Source: Bradyrhizobium genosp. L (GTDB lineage Bacteria; Pseudomonadota; Alphaproteobacteria; Rhizobiales; Xanthobacteraceae). Taken from it: DNA of 64,000 nt. The translations under genes were made by a program, and so were the position numbers. Positions 33,001 to 41,238 of this stretch are shown in pieces. The notes under the pieces were generated by a model. The model worked only from the letters and a program-made list of their open reading frames with translations. It did no database searches and had not been told where the DNA came from. The stretch spans positions 2,356,001 through 2,420,000 of the forward strand of contig NZ_CP061378.1 in assembly GCF_015624485.1 (NCBI RefSeq), in the 5' to 3' direction. The number at the start of each line of letters is the position of its first letter. Within the stretch, counting starts at the first letter, position 1.

Positions 33001-33124
33001 GCAGGCCGGACGACCCGGCCTGCCGGACTCCTTGACCAAATGCAGGCCGGACGACCCGGCCTGCCGGACTCCCTGACCAAATGCAGGCCCGACAACCTGG
33101 CCTGCCGGAACTCCCTGACCCAAT
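33001..33124 (+). repeat. Three tandem 41-42 bp units, each a hairpin
   Basis: Units at 33001-33041, 33042-33082 and 33083-33124. Units 1 and 2 differ at one base; unit 3 differs at about five positions and is 1 nt longer. Units 1-2 start with GCAGGCCGG-ACGAC-CCGGCCTGC, a 9-bp stem with a 5-nt loop. In unit 3 the stem is kept as GCAGGCC/GGCCTGC although the loop bases changed. They fill the space between the binding-protein stop and the first permease start and would form three consecutive hairpins in the mRNA. Confidence 0.93.
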
Positions 33125-33143
33125 GCAAGGATAGCTCTTCTCG

Positions 33144-34124
33144 ATGTTGATCCTGGAATTCCTGGTCAAGCGGATCGCACAGGGCATCCTGATCGTCTTC
33201 ATCACGTCACTGATCATCTTCACGCTGTTGCGTGTGGTGCCCGGCGATCCGGTGCGCCTGATCGTCGGCGGCATGGCGCCAGCCGACGTGGTCGAGAAGG
33301 TGGCGACCAAGATGGGGCTGCGCGACCCCATCATCGTGCAGTACGGCCGCTACATGCGCGGGCTGGCGCAGGGGGATCTCGGGCAGTCCTATCTGCGGCC
33401 GCGCAGCGGCATGATCGCGACCGGGGGTCAATACATCGACCCGACCAAATCGGACATGGCGCCGGTGGTCGACCTCATTCTCGAACGCCTGCCGTTCACG
33501 CTGCAGCTCGGCGGCATGGCGCTGCTGTTCGCGTTGTTGATCTCGTTTCCCATTGGCCTTGCGGGCGGGCTGCATCAGCATCGCTGGCAGAATGCGGTGG
33601 CGTTCGGCGTGCAGTCGTTGTTCGTGTCGATCCCGAACTTCTGGCTCGCGATCGTGTTGATCCTGTTCCTGTCGGTCAAGCTGAAGCTGCTGCCGGCGCT
33701 CGGCTACCAGGGATTCTCCTACGTGATCCTGCCGGCGATCGTGCTCGCGGTCGAGATCGCGCCGTTCATCATCCGCACGCTGACGACATCGCTCGGCGAG
33801 GTGATGCAATCTTCCTTCATCGATGAGGCGCGGGTCCGCGGCCTGTCGCGCCGCCGCATCGTCTATTCACATGCGCTGCGCAACGCGGCGGTGCCGCTGG
33901 TCAATTTGCTCGGCATCCAGCTCTCGACGCTGATCGGCGGCGTGCTGGTGATCGAATACATCTTCGACTATCCCGGTCTCGGCAATCTGACCGTCGTCTC
34001 CGTCGTCGGGCGTGATTTTCCGGTCATCCAGGGCATCGCCATCACCACCAGCGCCGTCTTTGTATTCATCAACATCATCGTGGACCTGGTCGCCTATCTG
34101 ATCGATCCGCGGGTGGAGATCTGA
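33144..34124 (+). CDS. ABC transporter permease, DppB/OppB type
   Basis: 326 residues, about six membrane helices. N terminus LILEFLVKRIAQGILIVFITSLIIFTLLRVVPGDPVRLIVGG is the usual DppB start. The coupling EAA-type loop is SFIDEARVRGLSRRRIVYSHALRNAAVPLVNLLGIQL, and VIEYIFDYPGLGNL follows. Forms the inner-membrane channel together with the next gene, 2 nt downstream. Confidence 0.94.
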   Translation: MLILEFLVKRIAQGILIVFITSLIIFTLLRVVPGDPVRLIVGGMAPADVVEKVATKMGLRDPIIVQYGRYMRGLAQGDLGQSYLRPRSGMIATGGQYIDPTKSDMAPVVDLILERLPFTLQLGGMALLFALLISFPIGLAGGLHQHRWQNAVAFGVQSLFVSIPNFWLAIVLILFLSVKLKLLPALGYQGFSYVILPAIVLAVEIAPFIIRTLTTSLGEVMQSSFIDEARVRGLSRRRIVYSHALRNAAVPLVNLLGIQLSTLIGGVLVIEYIFDYPGLGNLTVVSVVGRDFPVIQGIAITTSAVFVFINIIVDLVAYLIDPRVEI

Positions 34125-34126
34125 CC

Positions 34127-35044
34127 ATGACGGCCACCACCATCGTCGCTGCGGAGCCCGAAAGCCGGCCGGCGCGCATCCGGTCCGTCAACCGGCGGAT
34201 CATGGCCGCGGCATGGCGGATGCCGAGCTTCAAGATCGGCCTCTGCATCTTCGTCCTGCTGCTGCTCGCCTCGGCGATCTATCCCGAGGTCTCGTCGATC
34301 AGCGCCACCAAGATGGTGGTGAAGGACAAGTTTCTGCCGCCGGCCTTCCTCGGCGACAAGTGGACCTGGGATCATCCGCTGGGCACCGACCAGCTCGGGC
34401 GCGACATGCTGATGCGCAGCCTGATCGGCCTGCGCTATTCGCTGCTGATCGGCGTCGTCACCGTGCTGCTCATCTTCATCATCGGCTGCGGGCTCGGCCT
34501 GTTCGCAGGCTTCAAGGGCAAGTGGTGGGATACCATCATCATGCGGATCACCGACGCCCAGCTCTCGATTCCGATGATCATCCTGGCGATCACGATTCTC
34601 GGCGTGTCGCGGCCGACGGTGCCGACGATCATCATCGTGTTGGCGCTCTCCGGCTGGCCGCTCTACGCGCGGGTGGCGCGAAGTGCCGCTGTCGCCGAGC
34701 GCGGCAAGGAATATGTCCGTGGCTTGCGCGTGCTGGGGGCAGGGGATTGGCGTATCCTGCTGCTGTTCGCAGCGCCGAACATCCTGCCGCCGATCGCCTT
34801 TGTCGCGGTGCTCGACGTCGCGCGCATGATGATCTTCGAGGCCATCCTCGGCTTTCTCGGGCTTGGCATCCAGCCGCCGACGCCGAGCTTCGGCAGCATC
34901 ATCGCCGATTCCCGCAAATATTTGCTCAATGCATGGTGGATCGGGACCTTCCCCGGCATCTTCCTCGCCGTCGCGCTGACTTCGATCAACCTGATGGGGT
35001 CGGCATTGGAGAAGGCGCGCAACCGGATCTATGGAGGTCTCTGA
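34127..35044 (+). CDS. ABC transporter permease, DppC/OppC type
   Basis: 305 residues, six predicted helices. DppC signatures: WTWDHPLGTDQLGRDMLMRSLIGLRYSLLIG, the coupling loop AAVAERGKEYVRGLRVLGAGDWRILLLFAAPNILPPI, and LGFLGLGIQPPTPSFGSIIADSRKYL. Starts 2 nt after the DppB-type gene and ends 1 nt before the ATPase start, so strong translational coupling is expected. Confidence 0.94.
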   Translation: MTATTIVAAEPESRPARIRSVNRRIMAAAWRMPSFKIGLCIFVLLLLASAIYPEVSSISATKMVVKDKFLPPAFLGDKWTWDHPLGTDQLGRDMLMRSLIGLRYSLLIGVVTVLLIFIIGCGLGLFAGFKGKWWDTIIMRITDAQLSIPMIILAITILGVSRPTVPTIIIVLALSGWPLYARVARSAAVAERGKEYVRGLRVLGAGDWRILLLFAAPNILPPIAFVAVLDVARMMIFEAILGFLGLGIQPPTPSFGSIIADSRKYLLNAWWIGTFPGIFLAVALTSINLMGSALEKARNRIYGGL

Positions 35045-35045
35045 C

Positions 35046-36866
35046 ATGGATGCCTCGCTCATTCTCGAGGTCGAAGATCTGACGGTCGGCGCCACGGCGC
35101 CGGGCGCAACCCCGATTCTGGACCGCATCAACTTCCGCCTCAGCACATCCGAGATCTTCGGCATCTACGGCGAGAGCGGCGCCGGCAAGACGGTGCTCAG
35201 CCGCGCGCTGGCGAACTGGCTGCCGGAGAGCCTGCAATATCATGCTGGACGGGTCGCCTTTGCCGGCAACGACATTCTCGGCGCCGGCGCGCGGGAGGTC
35301 CGTATCGGCCGCGACATCGCCTATATCGGCTCCAAGCCGCAGAGCTCGCTCGATCCGACCATGCCGGTCGGGACCCAGATCGCCGAGAAGCTGCACAGCG
35401 TCAGGCCGGAATGGAATGGGCGGGAGTGCCGGGAGCGGGTCATCCAGCTCCTCAGCGAGGTGCGGATCCCGTCGCCGAAGGAGCGCTACTGGGATTATCC
35501 CGCAAAATTCTCCGGCGGCATGATGCAGCGTGCGATGATCGTGGATGCGATCTGCGCCGAGCCCGCGGTCCTCATCGCCGACAACGTGACCCAGCCGCTG
35601 GATGTCACGATCGCGGCACAGATCGTGGCGCTGCTCCACGATCTCTGCACGCGTCACAAGATGGCGACGATCTATTTGTCGTCGTCGCTGTCGACGCTCG
35701 GCCAGTTCGGCGACCGGACGGCGGTGCTGCACCAGGGCCGGTTCATCGAACAGCAGCCGTTCGCCGAACTATTGGCATCCCCGCAGACCGACTATACGCG
35801 CAAGGCGATTGCGAGCGTGCCGCGGATGTGGACCACGACCGAGGGTCCGCTTGCCCGCCGCCAGGCCGAGGGCGAAGTGCCGCTGATGCAGGTGCAGAAC
35901 GTCCATCGCACCTATCGCGCCCGCAAGCGCGGCACCTTCAACACCTACAGCAACGTGCAGGCCGTGCGAGGAGTGACGCTCGACATCATGCCGCGCGAGA
36001 ATTTCGGGATCGTCGGCGAATCCGGCTGCGGCAAGTCGACCTTGACCCGGCTGCTGGCCTGGCTGGAGGCTCCCGACGATGGCGGTATCCTTCTCAACGG
36101 CACGTCGCTCGGAACGTTGTCGTCGCGGGAGTTGATCCGCAAGCGCAACGAGTTCCAGCTGCTGTTGCAGGATCCCTACAATGCCTTGCCGCCGCGCACC
36201 ACGGTCGGCCGCATGATCGAGGAGAGTCTCCTGATCCGCGGCAAGATTCCGCGGACCGAGCTACGCCGCCGGGTCGTTGCCGCGATGGCCGAGGTCGGCC
36301 TTGCCGCCGAGCTTTATGATCAATTGCCGAACGCGCTTTCGACCGGCGAGCGGCAGCGCATCTCGATCGCGCGGGCGCTGATCCTCGACCCCAAACTCCT
36401 GATCCTCGACGAGACTTTGACGGCGCTGGATCAGCGCGAGCAGGGCCGGTTGATCGAGTTGTTCTCGAAGCTGCAGGCGAAGAACGACCTCACTTACGTC
36501 TTCATCTCCCACGATCTGGCGATGGTGCGTAAGGTGTGCACCCGGATTGCCGTGATGTATCTCGGCGAGATGGTCGAGATCGCCGATAACCGCGAGCTGT
36601 TCTTCGACCCGCAGCACCCCTACACCAAGGCCTTGCTGTCGGCAGCTCCGACGCTGGAGGACAAGCCGTTCGATCCGTCCGATTTCCTGCTGGAGGGCGA
36701 GCCGCCAAGTCCGATCGACATCCCTGCCGGATGCAGCTTTGCGTCGCGCTGTCCGAAGGCGTTCGGGCGCTGCTCGATCGAGACGCCGAAGCTGGTCGAG
36801 CATCTGCCCGGCCGCTTCGCCGCCTGTCATCTGCTCGACGGCGACCAGGCCAAGGCGGCAGCCTGA
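35046..36866 (+). CDS. Fused double ATPase of peptide-type ABC transporter (DppD-DppF)
   Basis: 606 residues from ATG 35046, with GGAGGTCTCTGAC upstream inside the preceding gene. Two ABC domains in one chain. Domain 1 (about 5-260): Walker A GESGAGKTV, signature FSGGMMQRA; its Walker B region reads AVLIADNVTQPLD with Asn where Glu is usual, so it may be catalytically weak. Domain 2 (about 280-540): Walker A GESGCGKST, signature LSTGERQRISIARAL, Walker B LLILDETLTALD with the Glu. The C-terminal oligopeptide extension has CSFASRCPKAFGRC-type cysteines. Convergent with the next amidase, 3 nt between stops. Confidence 0.93.
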   Translation: MDASLILEVEDLTVGATAPGATPILDRINFRLSTSEIFGIYGESGAGKTVLSRALANWLPESLQYHAGRVAFAGNDILGAGAREVRIGRDIAYIGSKPQSSLDPTMPVGTQIAEKLHSVRPEWNGRECRERVIQLLSEVRIPSPKERYWDYPAKFSGGMMQRAMIVDAICAEPAVLIADNVTQPLDVTIAAQIVALLHDLCTRHKMATIYLSSSLSTLGQFGDRTAVLHQGRFIEQQPFAELLASPQTDYTRKAIASVPRMWTTTEGPLARRQAEGEVPLMQVQNVHRTYRARKRGTFNTYSNVQAVRGVTLDIMPRENFGIVGESGCGKSTLTRLLAWLEAPDDGGILLNGTSLGTLSSRELIRKRNEFQLLLQDPYNALPPRTTVGRMIEESLLIRGKIPRTELRRRVVAAMAEVGLAAELYDQLPNALSTGERQRISIARALILDPKLLILDETLTALDQREQGRLIELFSKLQAKNDLTYVFISHDLAMVRKVCTRIAVMYLGEMVEIADNRELFFDPQHPYTKALLSAAPTLEDKPFDPSDFLLEGEPPSPIDIPAGCSFASRCPKAFGRCSIETPKLVEHLPGRFAACHLLDGDQAKAAA

Positions 36867-36869
36867 CGG

Positions 36870-38276
36870 TCAGGGACGCGGCTTGAACGGCCAGTCCATC
36901 GTAACCTGGCGCAGATCCTCCAACGCCTTCGTCACCTGCAGGACGCCGAGATCGTCGAAGCGGTGACCGATGACCTGCACGCCGATCGGCAGATGGTGCG
37001 AACCGAACGCCATGCAGACCGTCGACGCAGGCTGGCAGGTCTGGTTGAACATGGCGGTGAACAGGGTGTGCGCGAGCGGCGTCTCCCGCGAGACGCCGGG
37101 TTCTTCGGCCGGGAAATTCACCACCGGCAGCGTCGGCGCAATGACATAGTCCCAGCCGACGAAAGCCGCCAGCAGCTCGGATTTCATCTTCGCGATCCGG
37201 CCCATCGCCCGATACAGGTCGGCACCCGAGTGCTTGGCTCCGTCGAGGCACCAGGCGCGGACGTAAGGATTGATGTCGTGTGCGGTGTCGTCGTGTCGGG
37301 GCAGCGAGGTGTATTCGAGATGGCCACGGACCTGCAAAAACAGGTCGATCGCCGCGTAGGCGTCATAGTCGAGCGGCGAGACGAACGGCTCGACAATGGC
37401 GCCCGCGCCCGCAAGCAGCCGTCCGGCTGCCGCGACTGCGTCGCGCACATCAGGTTCAGGCTTCATGCCAAAACCCATGTCGGTGAGGACACCGATTCTT
37501 AAGCCTTTCACGTCGCGCCCGAGCCGCTCATGATAGTGCGTGCCGTCGGCGGGCAGGCTCCAGGTGTCGCGCTCGTCCTGGCGCGTCAGTACCGTCAGCA
37601 GGCGTGCGATGTCGTCGACGCTTCGGCCCATCGGGCCGGCCATGCGCATGGTATCGGCCGGCAGATGCGGTACCCGTCCGTGGGTCGGCTTCAGGCTGGC
37701 CAGGCCGCAATGCGAGGCCGGGAGGCGGACCGAGCCTGCGATATCGGTTCCGACAGAGACATAGCCCGCACCGGCCGCGACCGATGCGCCCGCGCCGGCG
37801 GATGAGCCGCCGGTATTCCAGGCGAGCCCCCAGGGATTGCGCGTGACGCCGTGCAGCGAGCTGAGGCCCGAGGCCATCAGGCCGCAATCCGGCATCGTGG
37901 TCTTGGCGAAGATCACCGCGCCGGCTTCGCGCAGCGCGATCGCCGGCGGCGAATCGTAGGTCGACGGCGGCAGCGCGCGATTGGCGCCGATGCCGTGAAA
38001 ATAGGGCCAGCCGATCATCGCGACGCTGTCCTTGACCGTCATCGGGACGCCGTCAAGCGGACCCAGCGCAGTGCCGGCCTTCCAGCGCCCTTCGGATCGT
38101 CGTGCGCTCGCGACGGCGGCGTCGGCGCGAAAGCTGAACAGCGCATTGATCGCGGGATTGACCTCCTCGGCATGATCAAGCACCGCCTGGAGGACCTCGA
38201 CCGGCGACAGCGCGCGCGATGCGTATGCATCGGTCAACTCGGCAAGGCTCATCGCGATCAGTTCAGTGGTCGACAT
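36870..38276 (-). CDS. Amidase signature family hydrolase
   Basis: 468 residues. AS-family catalytic elements: Lys in VPMTVKDSVAM, NTGGSSAGAGASVAAG, and nucleophile Ser in VGTDIAGSVRLPASHCG. Typical start TTELIAMSLAELTDAYASRALSPVEVLQAVLDH. Substrate unknown. It faces the transporter operon end to end and is divergent from the kinase genes. This suggests it belongs to the same catabolic region, perhaps opening an amide bond in an imported compound, though it is on the opposite strand from both. Confidence 0.9.
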   Translation of the reverse strand: MSTTELIAMSLAELTDAYASRALSPVEVLQAVLDHAEEVNPAINALFSFRADAAVASARRSEGRWKAGTALGPLDGVPMTVKDSVAMIGWPYFHGIGANRALPPSTYDSPPAIALREAGAVIFAKTTMPDCGLMASGLSSLHGVTRNPWGLAWNTGGSSAGAGASVAAGAGYVSVGTDIAGSVRLPASHCGLASLKPTHGRVPHLPADTMRMAGPMGRSVDDIARLLTVLTRQDERDTWSLPADGTHYHERLGRDVKGLRIGVLTDMGFGMKPEPDVRDAVAAAGRLLAGAGAIVEPFVSPLDYDAYAAIDLFLQVRGHLEYTSLPRHDDTAHDINPYVRAWCLDGAKHSGADLYRAMGRIAKMKSELLAAFVGWDYVIAPTLPVVNFPAEEPGVSRETPLAHTLFTAMFNQTCQPASTVCMAFGSHHLPIGVQVIGHRFDDLGVLQVTKALEDLRQVTMDWPFKPRP

Positions 38277-38412
38277 TCTCTGCCTCGATGGATGGTGTCT
38301 CGAACTCCATGTCGGGATAGCGAAAATGACCTTCAGTGGGGTAGAGCCGCCGCTTCAAGGGCATGATTTGGTGGAGCGCGAGGCATCCCTTTTGCATGTG
38401 TCTTGATCAAAT

Positions 38413-38426
38413 TTGGTGGGCACCAA
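38413..38426. promoter_or_regulatory. Palindromic operator candidate before the kinase genes
   Basis: TTGGTG-GG-CACCAA is a perfect palindrome 41 nt before the first kinase start, in the divergent amidase-kinase gap (38277-38466). A related half TTTGGTGG lies about 45 bp upstream. The binding regulator is unknown; AraC and DeoR genes follow 3-5 kb downstream. Confidence 0.5.
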
Positions 38427-38466
38427 TTACCTGCCACATGACAATCCCGAGAGATCACGCGTCACC

Positions 38467-39420
38467 ATGGGTCAATCTGGAGCCGAACTCGCCACGATCC
38501 GGACATGCATCGCCGGACTTCCCGGATGGGAGGCCGCCGAAATCGTCATCGAGCCTGCGATCCCGATCCTGGCATCGCCGAGCTGGCGCGGTGTCGACGG
38601 CGCTCCCTGGCGCGCCACCAGGAAAGGCGGCGGCAGCATCTTCATCAAATGCATGGACCGCGATGCCGCGCTCTATATCGACGTGGCCTGTGCCTTCGAG
38701 GCAGCCCGGCGCGCGTCCGATCTCGGCATCGGCCCGAAGGTGCTGATTGCCGATCCGATCGCCGGCCTGCTGGTGATGGAAGACCTGAACCAGGGATGGC
38801 GGGTTGGAACGCTGGAGCGGATGCTGGAGCCCAAAATCGTCGACGCGGTGATGGCGGCGCGACGCCTGTTCCAATCCGGTCCGCCGCTGCCGCGTCGCAA
38901 GGGAGTGTTCGACGAGATCGAGCATTTCCATGCAGGTGCGGTGTCTGCAAGCGCCCAGTTGCCGTCGGACATCGAATGGCTGGTCAAGGAACTGCGCTTC
39001 GCCGCCGCGGCCTTCCGCGAGCTCGATATCGCGCCGGTGCCGATCCATGGCGACGGCAATGTCTCCAACATCCTGATCAGCGACGCCGGCGAGGTCCGCC
39101 TGATCGACTGGGATCGCGCGACCACGGCCGATCCGCTCGAAGACCTCGGCAGCTTCCTGGTCGAGGCCTTTGCGCAGGAGCCGGAGGCGCGCGACGCTTT
39201 CATCCGCAGCACCGGCAAATTCGAGGAGACGGCCTTCAACCGGGCGCGCATCTACGGCGTGGCGGATGATTTGCGCTGGGGATTGATCGGCGCGCTGCTC
39301 GCGGCCAAGTCGGCGCGCAACACGCTCGAGTTCTACAAATTCGCGAGCTGGCGCTTCGTGCGCTGCCGCATGGCGGTCCGGGAGCCGCGCTTTGGCGAAA
39401 TGCTTCGGAGGATCGGATGA
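38467..39420 (+). CDS. APH/choline-kinase-like phosphotransferase 1
   Basis: 317 residues from ATG 38467; an earlier ATG-like start at 38413 lies in the palindrome. Protein-kinase-like fold of the aminoglycoside/choline kinase superfamily. Catalytic loop IHGDGNVSNILIS (Brenner H-x-D-x4-N) and metal site RLIDWDRATTADPLEDLGSFL are both intact; IFIKCMDRDA in the N lobe carries the ATP-binding Lys. Members phosphorylate hydroxyls of choline, ethanolamine, homoserine, amino alcohols or antibiotics. The stop overlaps the start of a second kinase (ATGA), so the two are translationally coupled. Confidence 0.88.
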   Translation: MGQSGAELATIRTCIAGLPGWEAAEIVIEPAIPILASPSWRGVDGAPWRATRKGGGSIFIKCMDRDAALYIDVACAFEAARRASDLGIGPKVLIADPIAGLLVMEDLNQGWRVGTLERMLEPKIVDAVMAARRLFQSGPPLPRRKGVFDEIEHFHAGAVSASAQLPSDIEWLVKELRFAAAAFRELDIAPVPIHGDGNVSNILISDAGEVRLIDWDRATTADPLEDLGSFLVEAFAQEPEARDAFIRSTGKFEETAFNRARIYGVADDLRWGLIGALLAAKSARNTLEFYKFASWRFVRCRMAVREPRFGEMLRRIG

Positions 39421-40373
39421 CAGTCCGCAGAGCGGTCGGCGAAGCGACCACGATCCACGAACGCAATGCCGAAGGCGCGATCGGGCGCGTGCCGCAGTGG
39501 CGCGGCCGGGCGGCGGCCTACACACCGCTGGTGGGCGGCCTGATGAACCAGAACTGGCTGGTCGAGATCGACGGCGACGCGCGTCGCTACTTCGTCAAGG
39601 TGCCCGGCGAGGGCTCCGAGATGTTCATCGATCGTGTGACGGCGAATGAAGCGGCGCGCAATGCCCATGCCATCGGCGTTGCGCCCGAGGTCGTCTTCTT
39701 CGACCCGGCGGATGGGCTCGAGGTCAGCGAGTTTCTGGAGGGCTATCGCGCCTGCACCAACGCCGATTTCGGCGACGGCACCATCCAGTCCGACGTTCTC
39801 GACCTGTATCGCCGCCTGCATGCCGGGCCGAAGCTGGCTCAAACCAAGACGATCTTCGACATGATCGAAGAGCATGTCGGGCAGGGCAGGCAATTGGGCT
39901 CGCATTTCCCCGCAGACATGCCCTGGCTGTTGCACCGCTATGGTCAGGCCAAGGCGGCGTTCATAGCGTCGGGTCTCGACCTGGTGCCGTGCTTCAACGA
40001 TCCGATGCCGGGCAATTTCCTGATTTCCGCGGAGGCGGGCGCTCCGAGGCCGATGAAGCTGATCGACTACGAGTTCGCCTCCAACAACGAGCGCAGCTAT
40101 GAGCTTGGTGTGCTGTTTGCCGAGATGTTCTTCGACGAGCATTTGACGGAAGCTCTGATCGAGCAATATCTCGGCGAGGTGCGTCCGCAGATGATCGCGC
40201 GCGTCATCCTCAACCGCGCGCTCGCCGACATGAAATGGGCCTCATGGGCGGTGGTCAACCGCAAGCTCAAGGATTGGGACTTCGACTATCAGAAGTACGG
40301 CGTCTGGAAATACATGCGGGCCCGCGACGTGATGTTTGACCCGCGCTGGGACAGCTGGCTGCGGCTCGTCTAA
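39417..40373 (+). CDS. APH/choline-ethanolamine-kinase-like phosphotransferase 2
   Basis: 318 residues overlapping kinase 1 by 4 nt. Closer to choline/ethanolamine kinases and to LicA-like proteins: TPLVGGLMNQNWLVEIDGDARRYFVKVPG (ATP site with Lys), catalytic loop CFNDPMPGNFLIS where the first residue of the usual H-N-D triplet is Phe, Asp retained, and KLIDYEFASNNERSYELGVLFAEMFFDE, the choline-kinase-type metal segment. Partner of kinase 1: a heteromeric kinase or two substrates are both possible. Its stop codon overlaps that of the convergent phosphatase gene. Confidence 0.88.
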   Translation: MTVRRAVGEATTIHERNAEGAIGRVPQWRGRAAAYTPLVGGLMNQNWLVEIDGDARRYFVKVPGEGSEMFIDRVTANEAARNAHAIGVAPEVVFFDPADGLEVSEFLEGYRACTNADFGDGTIQSDVLDLYRRLHAGPKLAQTKTIFDMIEEHVGQGRQLGSHFPADMPWLLHRYGQAKAAFIASGLDLVPCFNDPMPGNFLISAEAGAPRPMKLIDYEFASNNERSYELGVLFAEMFFDEHLTEALIEQYLGEVRPQMIARVILNRALADMKWASWAVVNRKLKDWDFDYQKYGVWKYMRARDVMFDPRWDSWLRLV

Positions 40374-41158
40374 TCCTGTTGCTTGAGGACAGCGAGGGCC
40401 TGCCTGAGCAGGCTCTCATTGGCGGCAGCAACGACGCGCCCATCGGAGCTCGGCGTCAGCGGCTGCCCTTCCCAGTCGCGAATGATGCCACCGGCGCCTT
40501 CGATCACGGGAATCAGCGCCATGAAATCGAACGATTTGAGCGACGTCTCGACGACGAGATCGCAGTGGCCGGACGCCAGCAGGCCGTATTGGTAGCAGTC
40601 GCCACCAAATCGCCGGAACATCGCCTTCCGGCTGAGCGCGTCGTATCGAGCCCAGTCCTGTGGCGTAAAGAAGTCGGGAGAGGATGTGTAGATCTGGGCG
40701 TCTTCCAGCTTTGCGGTACGGCTTACGCGGACAGGCCTGCCGTTGAAGGTGGTGCCTCGCGGCGTGCCATACCACCGTTCGGCCAGCGCCGGCATGTCGA
40801 TCATCCCTGCGACAACCGTCTCCTCCCTTTCGTCTGCAAGCGCGACAAGCGTTCCGAACAGCGGCATTCCCGAGATGAAGCTCTTCGTTCCGTCGATTGG
40901 ATCGAGATACCAGGTGTAGCGGTCGCCGACGGTCGGCTCGGCTTCCTCGCCGAGGATCCCGTGTTTGGGGAAGCGTGCGCCGATCAATCGCCGCAATTCC
41001 ACTTCGATCGCGCGATCGGCGATCGTGACCGGCGTCAAGTCCTCCTTGCGCTCGAAACCGCCACTGGAGCGGAAATGCGTCAGCGCGATCCGGCCGGCCG
41101 TGTCGGCGAGGCCATCAAAGAACCCGGCGAGCTCGCTCGCGGATGGGGTGTCCTGCAT
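40370..41158 (-). CDS. Inositol monophosphatase family phosphatase (HisN-like)
   Basis: 262 residues from ATG 41158. A TTG at 41167 with GGAG 6 nt upstream is an equally plausible start, adding three residues. IMPase motifs: LGEEAEP (metal Glu), YLDPIDGTKSFISGMPLFGTLVAL (D-P-I-D-G-T) and a late KSFDFMALIPVIEGAGGII. The length and FISG-type loop are those of HisN-type histidinol-phosphate phosphatases. In this region it could remove phosphate from a kinase product or act on histidinol-P or inositol-P. Gene end overlaps that of kinase 2 on the opposite strand. Confidence 0.9.
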   Translation of the reverse strand: MQDTPSASELAGFFDGLADTAGRIALTHFRSSGGFERKEDLTPVTIADRAIEVELRRLIGARFPKHGILGEEAEPTVGDRYTWYLDPIDGTKSFISGMPLFGTLVALADEREETVVAGMIDMPALAERWYGTPRGTTFNGRPVRVSRTAKLEDAQIYTSSPDFFTPQDWARYDALSRKAMFRRFGGDCYQYGLLASGHCDLVVETSLKSFDFMALIPVIEGAGGIIRDWEGQPLTPSSDGRVVAAANESLLRQALAVLKQQD

Positions 41159-41238
41159 GTCGTCCAATGATCGCTCCAAGGGAAAGCGCTCCGACGCGCC
41201 CTGATGCGCGACACCTGGCCTTGGCGGAAAGGGGGGCT

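Noticed and set aside
33001..33124. Tandem repeats considered as a CRISPR array
   Set aside because: Units are contiguous with no unique spacers, only three copies, and no cas genes are present.
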